A stretch of DNA of 64,000 nt from Azolla caroliniana (taxonomy: Eukaryota > Polypodiophyta): the NCBI GenBank assembly GCA_043228905.1, contig JBHGNT010000013.1, positions 12,586,001 to 12,650,000 of the forward strand, given 5' to 3'. This document shows positions 1-9,740 of the stretch, piece after piece (positions within the stretch are counted from its first letter, which is position 1; the number at the start of each line of letters is the position of its first letter). The notes beneath the pieces were generated by a model. That model had not been told where the DNA came from and searched no databases. It worked only from the letters and a program-made list of their open reading frames with translations. The position numbers and the translations under genes were made by a program.

Positions 1-304
1 CCTGCTGTCGCCGCCGTCTGCTGCTGCCGACGACGCCGCCTGTTTGTCGCTGCTGCTGTTGACGCCGCCGTCGCCTGCTGCCGTCGTCGCCGTCGTCTGT
101 CGACGGTCGTCGTCGTCTGCTGCCGCCGTCTGCCGTCTGCCGTCTGCCGACTGTTGCCTGCTGCTGCCTCCGTATTCTGCCGCTGACGTCTGCAGACTGC
201 CGCCGTCGTCTGCAACTACTGTCTGCTGCCGCCGTCGTCTGCAACTGCTGTCTGCTGCCGTCGTCGTCTGCAACCGTTGTCAGCCGCCGTCTGTTGCCGC
301 TGGC
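1..304. repeat. CTG/CCG/GTC-rich trinucleotide tract with 29-bp tandem units
   Basis: The stretch is built almost entirely of ctg, ccg, gtc and cgc triplets. From 199 it contains about three copies of a 29-bp unit (199-227, 228-256, 257-285) that begins gccgccgtcgtctgcaac. The open frames through it are artefacts of triplet periodicity, with S/C/R/A-rich translations and no domain. It directly abuts an assembly gap, as expected for a hard-to-assemble simple repeat. Confidence 0.85.
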
Positions 305-404
305 NNNNNNNNNNNNNNNNNNNNNNNNNNNNNNNNNNNNNNNNNNNNNNNNNNNNNNNNNNNNNNNNNNNNNNNNNNNNNNNNNNNNNNNNNNNNNNNN
401 NNNN
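305..404. other. Assembly gap (100 N)
   Basis: Exactly 100 N, the usual scaffold gap of unknown size. The GC-rich region on the right may not be contiguous with the triplet repeat on the left. Confidence 0.98.
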
Positions 405-1592
405 AAATGGACGGCCAAGGATGAGGCCGGTGACTACAAAGCGGAGAGCACCACTTCGAAAGTGGGCGGAAGATTCGGGGCACGGCGGCCCAAAACATCG
501 AGCGGAGAGGAGGCGAGCGGTGGTGCCGCGACCTTCCACACACCGGCCCTAGAGGCTTCGGCGGTCGGCCCGAGTGCCGGCACGAGACCTAGAATGACGG
601 GCGGTGGTGGCGGCAAGGCGGGCAAACAAAATGGCGCGGAGAACGGCGAAGAAGAGGTGGTGGCAAGCATACTAGAGGCTTGCGGAATCGGAGATGGGGG
701 AGCCGCGGACGACGTCCGAACGAAAGCGGCTACGGAGACAACAAGCGGCGGTGCCGGGTCCTTACCCAAACCAATCCTAGAGGCTCCAATGGCCGGCCCG
801 AGTGCCGGCATAAGGCTTAGTGCGACGGGAGGTGACGGCGGCAAGGCGGGCAACGGATACGAGAAGGAAGATCGGAGCGGACGGAGGCAAGACCCCTTGA
901 CACCGGGGCCGGAGACTTCGGCGGTTGTGCTCGAATGCCAACGTAAGACCGGAGAGATGGGCGGTGACCGTGAGGAGGTGAGGCCCGGAGAGAGCGCATA
1001 CGAAGACGAGTATGCGGGGCCCGGAATGGGCGTATACGGTGGGTCCGACGGAGAGGACCGAAGCGGGAACGAGGAGAGAGTCGGGAACCGACCCGACCGG
1101 AATACGGCACGGAAGAAGAAGAGAGTAAGGGCCGGCGAACCGGGCCCAAACCGAAGGAAGCCGGCGAGACCGATTGGCCGGTTACGGTTACGGTTATGGT
1201 TACGGTTACGATGGGGGCCGATAAGCGCGAGATGGAGGCTAACCGGGCACGACAACCATGGTTCGGGGGAAAAACGGAAACAAACGAGACCCTCCATACC
1301 CACTCTAGAGACTACGGCGTTGCGGATCAACATGAGACCGGAGAGACGGCGGGTGGCGGCGAGGAGTCGGAGGCCGGAGCGTACGAGGTTACCGGAACGG
1401 ATATCCGGTACGAGATGGTGGACGGGTGGGTCCAAGACGGCGAGCCCGTGTCGGAACGGGCTACGGCGACAAAGGAGGAGAAGACCGACACGGAGGTCGG
1501 GTCTACGGCGGAAGAGCGAGACGAGATGCATGCAATACGGCCGATGGGGGGCCAAGACACAAGCATGCCTACGAAGGAGCCACATCGAGTGA
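405..1592 (+). CDS. GC-rich repetitive open reading frame, unknown product, possibly transposon accessory ORF (5' part)
   Basis: An open plus-strand frame runs out of the gap to a stop at 1592. Its translation is rich in G, A, E, K, R and P, without hydrophobic cores or any recognised domain. A motif containing GPSAG followed by G-rich and K residues occurs twice, at about 540-620 and 770-850, so the frame contains internal duplications. It overlaps the next plus frame (1196-2677), which suggests one original frame broken by a frameshift. The whole 405-2657 block lies immediately upstream of a polypurine tract and an LTR, so it occupies the 3' internal region of a Ty3/gypsy-like element. A minus-strand frame of 771 codons (434-2749) is also open, so coding direction is uncertain. 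Confidence 0.3.
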   Translation, partial: KWTAKDEAGDYKAESTTSKVGGRFGARRPKTSSGEEASGGAATFHTPALEASAVGPSAGTRPRMTGGGGGKAGKQNGAENGEEEVVASILEACGIGDGGAADDVRTKAATETTSGGAGSLPKPILEAPMAGPSAGIRLSATGGDGGKAGNGYEKEDRSGRRQDPLTPGPETSAVVLECQRKTGEMGGDREEVRPGESAYEDEYAGPGMGVYGGSDGEDRSGNEERVGNRPDRNTARKKKRVRAGEPGPNRRKPARPIGRLRLRLWLRLRWGPISARWRLTGHDNHGSGEKRKQTRPSIPTLETTALRINMRPERRRVAARSRRPERTRLPERISGTRWWTGGSKTASPCRNGLRRQRRRRPTRRSGLRRKSETRCMQYGRWGAKTQACLRRSHIE

Positions 1593-1840
1593 CCGAAGAT
1601 GACGGTCGGATCACGCCTTCGAGAGGCGAATACGAGGAGGAAGGCGGCGACGACGAGACCTGGCACGATGCTAGGGAAGATTGGTGGGAAGAGGTGGCCT
1701 ACGGAGAGGCTAAGACCGGAGGCCACGAAGATAAGGCCCGAGAGGGATCCTCCACACCGGCTATAGAGACTCCGGCGGTCGGCGCGAGTGCCGACGTGAG
1801 ACCAAGAGTGGCAGACGGTGGCGGCGAGGGGACGAAGGCC
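540..1840 (+). repeat. Three dispersed copies of an ~80-bp GC-rich motif
   Basis: Related segments at about 540-620, 770-850 and 1757-1840 share the order: tagaggct or tagagact, a cggc-rich block, gagtgccg, then a g-rich run. The first two are about 230 bp apart in the same frame and the third lies in the other plus frame. Confidence 0.6.
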
Positions 1841-2677
1841 ACAACGGATGAAGGCACCGAGAGAGGCATACGGGAGGTCGCGGGGAACGAAGACGTATGC
1901 GCCCAAAAGAACGAACACGACATCACGAAGGATGTGTGCGGTCGAGCGGGCCAAGAGGGCCAAGAAGGTGTTCCTCCGAGCGAAACGGAGATCGGGGAAG
2001 AAAGGTACCTTTCCGAAAGGGTACGCGAAGAGGAGCGGAATGCAAAACGTGCAATGCGGCCGCATGAGGGCCAAGCAACGAGCACGGGAATGATGGTATG
2101 CTCTACGGCGAAAGAGCACGGAAGGCGAAGGGAAGGCGGAAGATGCGCGATGGGGTCGTCGAAGGACCGAAGCACGAGCACGCATTCGGGGGAGAGCATC
2201 GACATACGGGGAAAGCCCACGGAAGGCAATCGCGGAGCGGAGAGAGTCGGCACGCCGAGGTGTGCGGCACGGGAAAGGCAGACAAAAGAAGAGCAACCGG
2301 GTCGGCAACGGCGTTCGGGAGGACCGATCGGGGAAGAAAGCGCGGGCATCGGAAACGGCGGTCCGGATGTAGACGGTGGTTCGAGGAATCACGGTGGACG
2401 TGGCGGATCGGGTGGAGGCAACGACTCGGCGAGCATCGTCGAGTGTGGCGGATCGGATGGGGCCGACGGTTCGAGACCATTCGACGAAGATGGTGGGCCG
2501 GAAGGCGACGGTGGTTCGTGTGGACGGGGTGGACTTGCTCGAAGTGGAAGACGAAGCGGGGCAAGCCCACGAGGTTGTCAAGGGCTCGGTTGGCCGCCTT
2601 GGCCGAAAATCTCGCGTTTTGTTCCCCTTTTGGCACATACCGATGGATGTGCGGTTAGGTGGGGGCGGATGTCGTGA
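1196..2677 (+). CDS. GC-rich repetitive open reading frame, unknown product (3' part)
   Basis: A second plus-strand frame of 493 codons, E/G/R/T-rich and highly charged, with no recognised domain. It contains a third copy of the GxSAD-type motif (about 1757-1840). It also has a repeated segment with an AMRP or AIRP core about 510 bp apart (near 1530 and 2037). The frame runs through the polypurine tract into the first bases of the LTR, so its natural end is probably upstream of 2657. The composition and lack of homology to gag, protease, RT or integrase leave its role open. It could be an extra ORF between integrase and the 3' LTR, or GC-rich filler. Confidence 0.3.
   Translation: MVTVTMGADKREMEANRARQPWFGGKTETNETLHTHSRDYGVADQHETGETAGGGEESEAGAYEVTGTDIRYEMVDGWVQDGEPVSERATATKEEKTDTEVGSTAEERDEMHAIRPMGGQDTSMPTKEPHRVTEDDGRITPSRGEYEEEGGDDETWHDAREDWWEEVAYGEAKTGGHEDKAREGSSTPAIETPAVGASADVRPRVADGGGEGTKATTDEGTERGIREVAGNEDVCAQKNEHDITKDVCGRAGQEGQEGVPPSETEIGEERYLSERVREEERNAKRAMRPHEGQATSTGMMVCSTAKEHGRRREGGRCAMGSSKDRSTSTHSGESIDIRGKPTEGNRGAERVGTPRCAARERQTKEEQPGRQRRSGGPIGEESAGIGNGGPDVDGGSRNHGGRGGSGGGNDSASIVECGGSDGADGSRPFDEDGGPEGDGGSCGRGGLARSGRRSGASPRGCQGLGWPPWPKISRFVPLLAHTDGCAVRWGRMS
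2652..2669 (+). other. Polypurine tract of a Ty3/gypsy-like element
   Basis: The run ggttaggtgggggcgga directly precedes the LTR start TGTCGTG. The 3' LTR at 7791 has an almost identical preface (ggtaggggcgga). A purine tract immediately before a TG start is the plus-strand primer signature of LTR elements. Confidence 0.65.
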
Positions 2678-3348
2678 AGATTTTCGTCCATAGGCGGAAA
2701 ACCGAGCGAAGCAAGCAAACCCGCGATGTGCAACGTTGCACATCAACATGTTGTATTTCTATTTATCGATAGTGATAAGTATGGTGCTAGAAATGCACCT
2801 TAGGATTTGTAAAGTGTAAAGGTGATGTGCCCTTTCGCGCACATCCACGTGAGAGAGAGAGAGAGGTACATAGTAGTTCGCGTAGAGGTGGGAGTTAACA
2901 CCCCTCCTTCCCTCCTCCCCTAAAATCAAGGGAAATATCCCCATTGATTGAAAGGGGATATTTTGTAGCACCCTTTTGAAAACGGTCTTCTCTCCTTGTG
3001 CTATAAAAGGAGAGGGAGAGCACCATTGTGGGGGTTGCCTTATTTTGGAGTGCGAGTAAGGTATACCATTTCGTTTAGGGTTCCTTAGTTAGGGTTTCTT
3101 TTCTTCTTCGTCGGATTAGGGTTTCGGGTTTATCATAGTCGTTCGGTGCGGCCTACGCGGCCGCCATTTTGTAATCGGTTTCGGTTCTAATATATCTTGT
3201 TGAGCATTTGGCCTCCATCTTCCTCTTGATCATTCTTTCTCTTCTTGTGCTAAGCTCCATTCCGAAGTCCTATTCCTTCTCCCCTTCTCCTTAGTCCAAG
3301 ACCCCCGTGGTTCCGCCCTTCTCCACGCACGCGCGTAACAACGCGACA
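2670..3348 (+). mobile_element. LTR of Ty3/gypsy-like family A (left copy)
   Basis: The segment begins TGTCGTGAAG after a polypurine tract and ends AACAACGCGACA, about 679 bp. A TATA box with context gctataaaaggagaggg lies near 3000. The LTR at 7791-8436 has the same box and flanks (ctccttg-gctataaaaggagagg), but the two copies are well diverged elsewhere, so they probably come from different insertions. RT coding starts within about 20 bp of its right end, so primer site, gag and protease are missing. Confidence 0.6.
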
Positions 3349-4132
3349 ACGGTACCGCATGTGTCGTGGAATCTGAAACTGATTCCAGTACCCAAAGCTC
3401 ACATCCCGAAGCTGATGGAGTTGCTGAAGCAGAAGGTAGAGATGGGCATCCTCGAATTGTCAAGTGCCCCGTACTCGAATCGGTGCTTTACTGTGCCAAA
3501 GAAGAACGGCACGTTGCGCTTTATTCAGGACCTGCAGCCAGTCAACAAGGTGACCATTCGGAAAGCAGGAATCAGACCGACCATTCATGAGTTCGCGGAG
3601 GCCTTCGCCGGAAGGTCGATTTACTCGGTCGGGGATCTGTACTCGGGGTACGACCAATTCCAACTAGCCGTGGAGAGCAGGGATATTACGACAATGCAGA
3701 CTCCTCTCGGCCTATTGTGGATGTCTACCCTTCCGCAAGGGGGGACAAACTCGGTAGCACACATGCTGAATGCAATGAATAAGGTGTTAAGGGACTGCAT
3801 CCCGGACATCACCGTGCCATTTTTGGATGACATTCCGATCAAGGGATGTCCGGTGGAGGATAAGGACGAAACGATCGGATCGGACGAGTGTCAGAAATTC
3901 GTCTTGGATCACATCGGAGACTGCGAGAAGGTGCTACAGAAGCTGGAAGGCGCGCGACTCACCTTCTCCAGGGAGAAATCGGCTTTCGGATTGTCGGAAA
4001 TCATGGTCGTCGGACACCTGTGCCGGCCTTATGGCCGGAAACCGTCTCCGGCTAAGGTGGAAGCTATCTCCGCGATGAAGGAAGAATGCAGGTCGGTTAT
4101 AGAAGTCTAGTGGTTCTTGGGAGCTTGCACGT
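3349..4132 (+). pseudogene. Ty3/gypsy reverse transcriptase fragment, family A
   Basis: An open frame (3307-4110, ending in an in-frame stop) contains RT fingers and palm. Visible motifs are the VPKKNGTLRF block, QDLQPVNK, DLYSGYDQF, LPQGGTNS and the catalytic box PFLDD, with F in place of the usual Y/V. A run of I-P-I-K-G follows the box. The thumb begins after the stop (WFLGAC) and is cut at about 4132 by the next insertion. No gag, protease or primer site precedes it. The reading frame is nearly clean apart from the ends, so decay is moderate. The FLDD-IPIKG arrangement marks a distinct gypsy lineage rather than a standard plant chromovirus. The lineage name is not certain. Confidence 0.85.
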
Positions 4133-4974
4133 TGTCGTGGTGTCGTGCCTTTCGGCGCCAGATCGTTTGCGTGAGTCGGGTGGGAACCGTCGGGGTTTTG
4201 GACTAGGAAGAGGAAGAATTTGAGACGATTTTAATTATGAATAGATTATTAGAAACTTGTGAATTCCACAAGTATAATGTATTTTATTGATTAATATTTA
4301 TGTAAGAATATGTATTTAGATTGATAGAGAAAGATATAGAAATCTCTTGAATCCCACGAGTATAGTTTATTAATTGGTGTTTCAGGAAATATATCCAATT
4401 TCCCAAATAATCCACACCCTTATTACATTGTGCTCTTCATCCTTATATAGTGATGAGAGAATCTTGGCAATACATTCTTTTTCTCTAATTATGCCCTCCA
4501 TGCTTTTTCTATCCATAGACTATATGCTTTCTCTAACATGCTTTTTCTAAAGTCATGTGTTTTTTTTTATCGACTATAGTGTTCATGCACGCTAGATGTG
4601 CATGTGTAGCTTTTTCTTTTATCATGTGTTTTCCTAAAGTTTATCCTAGTGTGAACTTACGTTTCTATGTGGGACATCTACTTTTTGACACTAATGATAT
4701 ATTAGTGTAATGGTAAGGCTTCATATTATTAACATGGAGGTACAAGGATTGAATCTTGTTGTATGCATGTAATATACATTTTGTTATTTTCGTCGTTTTC
4801 TTCATATTTATTAAATCGAGTACTTTATACGTTTTTCACGTAGTGTACAAAATACACTACGACAACGGTATATTACGCGGGTACGTATAGGAGCTTAGGT
4901 GGGACCGCGGGGGTCTTGGACTAGGGAGACGAATGGTGAAGTCCTTAAGCTTTGTAGGCTTCGGTCTAGAATCC

Positions 4975-5160
4975 AGAAATCAGTCGGTATGCAAATCCGA
5001 AAACCGGTCGGTATGCAAAACCGGAACCGGAACCGGTCGGCAAGCAAACCGGAACCAGAACTAGCAATCAAACCAGAACCGGAACTAGCAATCAAACCAG
5101 AACCGGTCGGCAAGCAAAATCGAAACCGGAACCGGCAAGCAAACCGAAACCGACCACCAA
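4975..5160 (+). repeat. Short tandem repeats of aaccggaacc / ggtcggcaagcaaa units
   Basis: Repeated blocks such as ggtcggtatgcaaa, ggtcggcaagcaaa and aatcaaaccagaaccgg occur head to tail in the inserted DNA. The frames through it are repetitive (N-R-N-R, E-L-A-I-K-P) and are not regarded as genes. Confidence 0.7.
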
Positions 5161-5279
5161 GCAAAAAGGAATCGGTTGGCGAGGGATTCAGCGATCGGGC
5201 GGAACCGGCTACCGAGGGATTCGGCAATCGGGCGGAACCGGCTACCGGACGAGGTTGGACGCGGATGGATGGAAGATTG

Positions 5280-5466
5280 GATCATGCAACAAACTAAAGT
5301 AAAGTGAAGAGAACTAAAGTAAAGGCTATGTGGACGCAAGCAACTAAAGTTGGAGTGCATGCAAAAAGTAAAGGTGATGTGGAAGGTGTGCAACAAAAAG
5401 GTGGAGATCATGCAACAAACTAAAGTAAAGTGAAGAAAACTAAAGTAAAGGCCATGTGGGACGCAT
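5280..5466 (+). repeat. Direct repeat (~60 bp) of catgcaacaaactaaag
   Basis: About 60 bp beginning gatcatgcaacaaactaaag at 5280 recurs at 5406 with few changes, each copy followed by an atgtgg-acgca block. Confidence 0.7.
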
Positions 5467-5890
5467 GCAAGGGAAGGAGAATAAGAAAAGGAAGAATCTG
5501 TGAATCAAGGGGGCTAATCACTCATAAACTCATAATTTTTTTCGATAGGGAAAGGAAGCTATCTCTCAAGTAAACCCTAATTTCCTAATCAAAGCCATAC
5601 AACTCAAAAACCCTAATTTTCGAATTGAAGCTAAAAAACCCTAATATTCTAATTAAATCCATATCTCATTTCTTCTAATCTATTACTCTAGTCATCTCCA
5701 TTAGCAAACTTTTTGTAATCCCAATCTTGGGATTAATTGTAATCTTTCTTTCTACTTGTTAATGAAATTTGTTAATCTTTCTCATTTCGGTTAATTCTTA
5801 GTACATAAATACACGAATTTGATATCCTCTAGTCAAAGGCCCCGGGGTCTTGCCTCAACGTTCACGTATCCTCGTCATATTTTCACGACA

Positions 5891-6387
5891 CCGTAGACAC
5901 GAGTCTGACCGGAATCAGATGGGTGATCAATCAGGAGGATGAGAATGGCACGAGGTTCCCCATTCGGTTCGGTGCGAAAGTACTTAGCAAGCGACAACGA
6001 GGATACGCCCAAGTTAAACACGAACTCTGGGGTATCGTTTCGGCGGTCAAGGCCGACAAAGACTACCTAATCGGGACAAAGGTAATAATAGAGACGGACT
6101 GCCTACCGATTCTCGGTATGGTTTCCGGCTCCGCGACGCCAGACCTAGCAATGTTCAGGTGGATAGCGTACATTAAGTCCCTGAATCCGAAGATTCGGCA
6201 CATCTCTGGGAAGGACAACGCCATGGCCGACATGCTTTCAAGAGCAAGATTTGATGACGAGGGTGGCATGGTTTCAGAGGACGAGGAAGTAGACGTGGAC
6301 TTCTTCGAGACGGCTTACGTGACGACGAGAAAGGGGGGCACTCCGGCGCTTAACGAGTTCGACGAGAACAAGTACGACGGGGACTGA
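5891..6387 (+). pseudogene. Ty3/gypsy RNase H domain, family A
   Basis: The frame resumes with a DTS-TGI block, then FGAKVLSKRQRGYAQVK, ELWGIV, IETDCLP and HISGKDNAMADMLSRA. This is the RNase H order of gypsy elements (substrate strand, E, D, and the ADxLSR end motif). The frame is open to 6387 and ends in an acidic linker. It continues the RT at 3349-4132 across the insertion, and stops at a tga just before the integrase region. Confidence 0.85.
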
Positions 6388-7717
6388 CTCCAGATCGGTG
6401 GGTTCCTGAAAACGATGACGCCGAACGCGGCATGGACAAAGGAAGAGGCTAACCGGATTCGGAAGAAAGCGTATCGATTCTTCCTACGAGACGGAAGCAT
6501 ATTGAAGCACCCGAAGAAGCGAGACGGCGTCCCACTCTGGGTAGTGGCGAGGAAGGAGGAGCAGGAAGCATTGATGACGGCATACCACAAGAGTCCTTGG
6601 GCCGGACATCAGGGGACATGGGCCACGTTCGAGAAGCTAAAGGAGAAGTACTAGTGGTCAGGACTGTACCAGGACATGCATCGGTTCATAACAACTTGCG
6701 AAAGCTATCAGATGCATTCCATAGTCCGACATCGAGATGAGCTGCACCCGACTTACCCGCCGACCATCCACTTCAAGTGGGTGATGGATCTGGTGACGTT
6801 GTCGATGGGGGTAGGGCATATGTGATACCTGGTGCTAGCACAAGAGGACTTGACGAACCAAGTGGAGGGCCGAGCGTTACCGAACAAGACGATTGAGGCC
6901 ATGTGCCAGTTCCTGATCGAAGAGGTGGTATGTCGGTACGGGTGCGTAGGGAAGATCGTAGCGAACCGTGGAGAATTGGATGCACTAGAGGCCGAAGAGT
7001 TGTTTGATCGGTTAGGGGTTAAACTCTCGCTCACCACGGCGTACAATCCGGAGGCAAACGGGAAGGTGGAACGCGGACACGGGCCAATCGTAAAGGCGTT
7101 GGTACAAGCATGTGAAGGCCAAGTCGGGAATTGGCCGCAGCTCTTACCTTACACGTTGTGGGCAGACCGAACTACGCACAGTTCGGTAACCGGGTTCATG
7201 CCGGCGGAGCTGATGTACGGGCAGAAGCTGGTCATGCCGATGGAGCGAATGATCTCCTCATGGGCCGCGATGGATTGGAGAGACGAGATGAGTCAAGAGG
7301 AGCTGTTAGCGGCGCGAATCTGACAGCTCGAGTGAAGACTGGAGGACGTGGAACGAGCAACGGTGAAGCTGCGTGCGGCAAGGACAGAACAAGGGGCGAT
7401 TTGACCGGACTCACCGACTACGACTGAGGAAAATCAAGGAAGGCGATTGGGTTCTGGTCTACAACAGCAGCCTCGACAACCAGCACAAGGCGATGCAGAA
7501 ATTTACGAGGTGGTTCGGGCCTTACGTGGTGACAAGCGCCAACGACAATGGCACCTACCATCTCGTAGAGCTCGATGGAACTAGAGTAGTTGTGTCGGTG
7601 GCCGGGAAGAGGATCAAGGCATTCAAGAAGCGGCACGAGGATGATCCGGACCTAGAGGACATGGATGGCGACGGCGACCGATTCGGAGCGGATGGCGATC
7701 CGGAGAACGAAAGGTAA
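6388..7717 (+). pseudogene. Ty3/gypsy integrase, family A
   Basis: Frames at 6415-6654, 6832-7323 and 7373-7717 together form an integrase. They contain an H-SPWAGHQGTWAT zinc-binding region, a core with the DL-NQVEGRAL and RGELDA segments, and a TTAYNPEANGKVERGHGP block carrying the catalytic E. A C-terminal GPYVV-ANDNGTYHL-ELDG and GKRIKAFKKR tail follows. Stops at 6652 and about 6822-6825 plus a stop and frameshift near 7322-7400 break it. The last frame ends at 7717, about 60 bp before the polypurine tract. There is no chromodomain. Confidence 0.85.
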
Positions 7718-7775
7718 GCACGGGTCGGTCTTCTCCGGCAAAGGTCTATTCTGGCGCATACTAGTGGATGCGCAA

Positions 7776-7790
7776 TTAGGTAGGGGCGGA
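7776..7790 (+). other. Polypurine tract of family A
   Basis: taggtaggggcgga immediately precedes TGTCATGG, the start of the 3' LTR, and matches the tract at 2652-2669. Confidence 0.7.
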
Positions 7791-8436
7791 TGTCATGGAG
7801 AAAAAAGTCCCTACGAGGAATCGGTGGATAGTGTGCGTGAATTGGCCCTTACACATGGGCACATGTTTTGATGTATTGTACATAGTTAGGTACAAGTCGG
7901 TGATGTGAATATCCTAGGTAGCGCATATGCATTAAGTAGAGAATCGAAGAGTATCTCTATCAAAAAGGACATAGAATAAAAGTGATGGAACAAACTGTAA
8001 CGTCTCTCTCCTTGGGCTATAAAAGGAGAGGAAAGGGGACTAAGAGGGGATGGCGTTGTCGAGGACGAAGTGTTGTCGGACTGGATCCGAGCTCTTCTCC
8101 TCTGTTTTTCATCGTTCTCGGCAGGTTTTGGGAGGCTGCCTCTGCTTCGTGGAAAGCCCGAGTGCTTCCGGTAGAGGCTCCATCTCACGTTGTCCGTGTG
8201 CATTGTGTGAGTTGGTGTTAGCGTGTTGACACTTACCGGCTAGCCGGCTGTAATCTTGATCATAAGTATATATTTTCCTTATTCGTTGTTCGATCTTCGT
8301 TGTGAGTTCTCTGTGTATTCATGTGCATGGCTCGGTCGTGGTTTCGTGTCGCTCCTCCCTCCGTTCGGTTATTCCCCGGTTCAGGCCCCTCGCGATTCCA
8401 CCTTGGTTTCTCCTACGCATGCAGAATAACACGACA
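7791..8436 (+). mobile_element. 3' LTR of family A
   Basis: It begins TGTCATGGAG after the polypurine tract and ends AATAACACGACA, 646 bp, with complementary TGTCATG/CACGACA ends. The TATA box is in gctataaaaggagagg near 8021. A gttcaggcccctcgcg block near its 3' end matches, in the same orientation, agtccaagacccccgtgg in the LTR at 2670-3348. The copia fragment on the opposite strand begins directly after it. Confidence 0.75.
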
Positions 8437-9740
8437 CCGGTCCATACCTTCGGAGGTGAGTCTCCTCCCAAAGGTACTGAGGGTGATTTGTTTATCACGT
8501 AGGTCGTCATCGTCAGCGCTTCAACCCAAAACATCTTGGGTAACTTGGCATGCGTGATCATGCTCCAGACTCTCTCCATTATGGTCTGGTTCATCCTTTT
8601 GGTCAGCCCGTTTAGTCCTGGCATCTTCAGCACAGTGAATTCAAGCCAGATTCCCTTCGACCGGTAGTACTCCTCAAACTGCCCCCAGTATTCTCCTCCG
8701 TTATCTACTCGAACTGCCTTCAGCTTCCGGCCGGTTTCTCTTTCCACTTTAGCGTGGAGCTCCTTGAAGACGGATAGCACCTGATCCTTTGTCTTCAATG
8801 GTGAGACCCATGATAGCTTCCAGTTGTGGTCATCTATGAACATCACGAAGTACTGTGATCCGGCATGTGACTTCGTGTCCACTTGGACCCACATCGGTAT
8901 GCACCAGCTCCAATGGTGCATTCCGTCTCATCGGTGTCCTTGATCGGAAGGAGGTTCGGTTTTGCTTGCCGGCCAAGCAATCGGTGCACTTCTCAAGTTG
9001 CACTTCCTTCGCCGGAATGAGGTTGTCTTCGGCAAGCCTCTTCATCCCCTTCTCACTCATGTGACACAGTCTTTTGTGCCATAGCTCACCGGCAGTGTCG
9101 GAAGCAACATTCACTTCTTCTTCCCGGCATAACCGAGCATTCATCAGGTACAATGTGTTGACTTTCCAGGCTGGAGCCACTATTAGGCTCCCCTTGCTGA
9201 ACTTCATGACTCCGTTCCGGATGCTACCCGTGTAGTCTTCATCATCTAGCCGACCGGCTGATATTAGGTTCAGTCGAACCTCCGGAACGTGTCGGACATC
9301 CTTCATCAACAACTTGCATCCAGTTGGTGTCATCAACCACACGTCCCCTATGCCGACAATTTGGCATGTACCTTCATTCCCCATCCGGACACAGTCATGC
9401 TCACCGGATGTGTAGAATGAGAAGCATTTCCGGTCCGGGGTAAGGTGGAACAACACTCCGGAATCGACAACCCACGTTGTCTCGTCGCCGGCAATGTTCA
9501 ACTCACACTCCTCGATGATGAGCATTAGTTCCTCTTCCCTTACCGCGATCATCGTCGTTCCCTTCCGGTCCGGGCCTCGCCGATCTGAACCGTTTCGGTC
9601 CGGTGACTTCTTCGAATCGGTATTGTCGATTCCCTTGTCTTTCCGGAAATGCCAATACTTCTTCTGGAAGTGCCCCGGCTTGCCGCAATAGAAGCAAGTG
9701 GGCCTCCCCCTTGACTTTGATCGTGTCCCCAACTTTTCCT
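8437..9740 (-). pseudogene. Ty1/copia protease-integrase fragment (pol, 3' truncated)
   Basis: Minus-strand frames (8319-8921 and 8830-9732) read, in order: a zinc knuckle CFYCGKPGHF in which the last Cys position is Tyr; a protease site WVVDSG; the pre-integrase HKRLCHMSEKG and CTDCLAGKQ segments; and the integrase core HTDV, RVDNGGEYWG and a degraded E region. A frameshift separates the pre-integrase part from the core. The pol ends abruptly after KVWTG at about 8443, where the gypsy LTR begins, so RT, RNase H and the 3' LTR are absent. The missing Cys and the frameshift show it is dead. Confidence 0.85.

Larger units (their letters stand above)
4133..5890. mobile_element. 1.76-kb insertion in family-A pol with TGTCGTG...CACGACA ends
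   Basis: The pol frame stops at WFLGAC and resumes at 5891 in the RNase H domain, with roughly 70-80 residues of thumb and connection missing. The intervening DNA begins TGTCGTGG and ends TTTCACGACA. Both ends carry, in inverted orientation, a block like ggggtcttggactagg (about 4190 on the left, 5845 in reverse on the right), and a further copy sits at about 4897. The left part up to 4690 (ends ttgaca) could be a separate solo LTR. A tRNA-like stretch lies at about 4691-4760 (aatggtaagg ... ggattgaatct). No open coding frame is seen. Because coding was lost, this is insertion plus deletion rather than a clean insertion. Confidence 0.55.

Noticed and set aside
1180-1212. Telomere-like ggttac repeats
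   Set aside because: Five ggttac units (cggttacggttacggttatgg...) are inside the GC-rich frame and do not match the plant telomere repeat ttaggg with one extra t. Treated as local simple sequence.
434-2749. Minus-strand open frame of 771 codons
   Set aside because: It lies in GC-rich sequence where stop codons are rare on both strands, runs through the LTR start and polypurine tract, and its Ser/Pro/Arg/Leu-rich translation has no domain. It is noted as a reason for strand uncertainty only.
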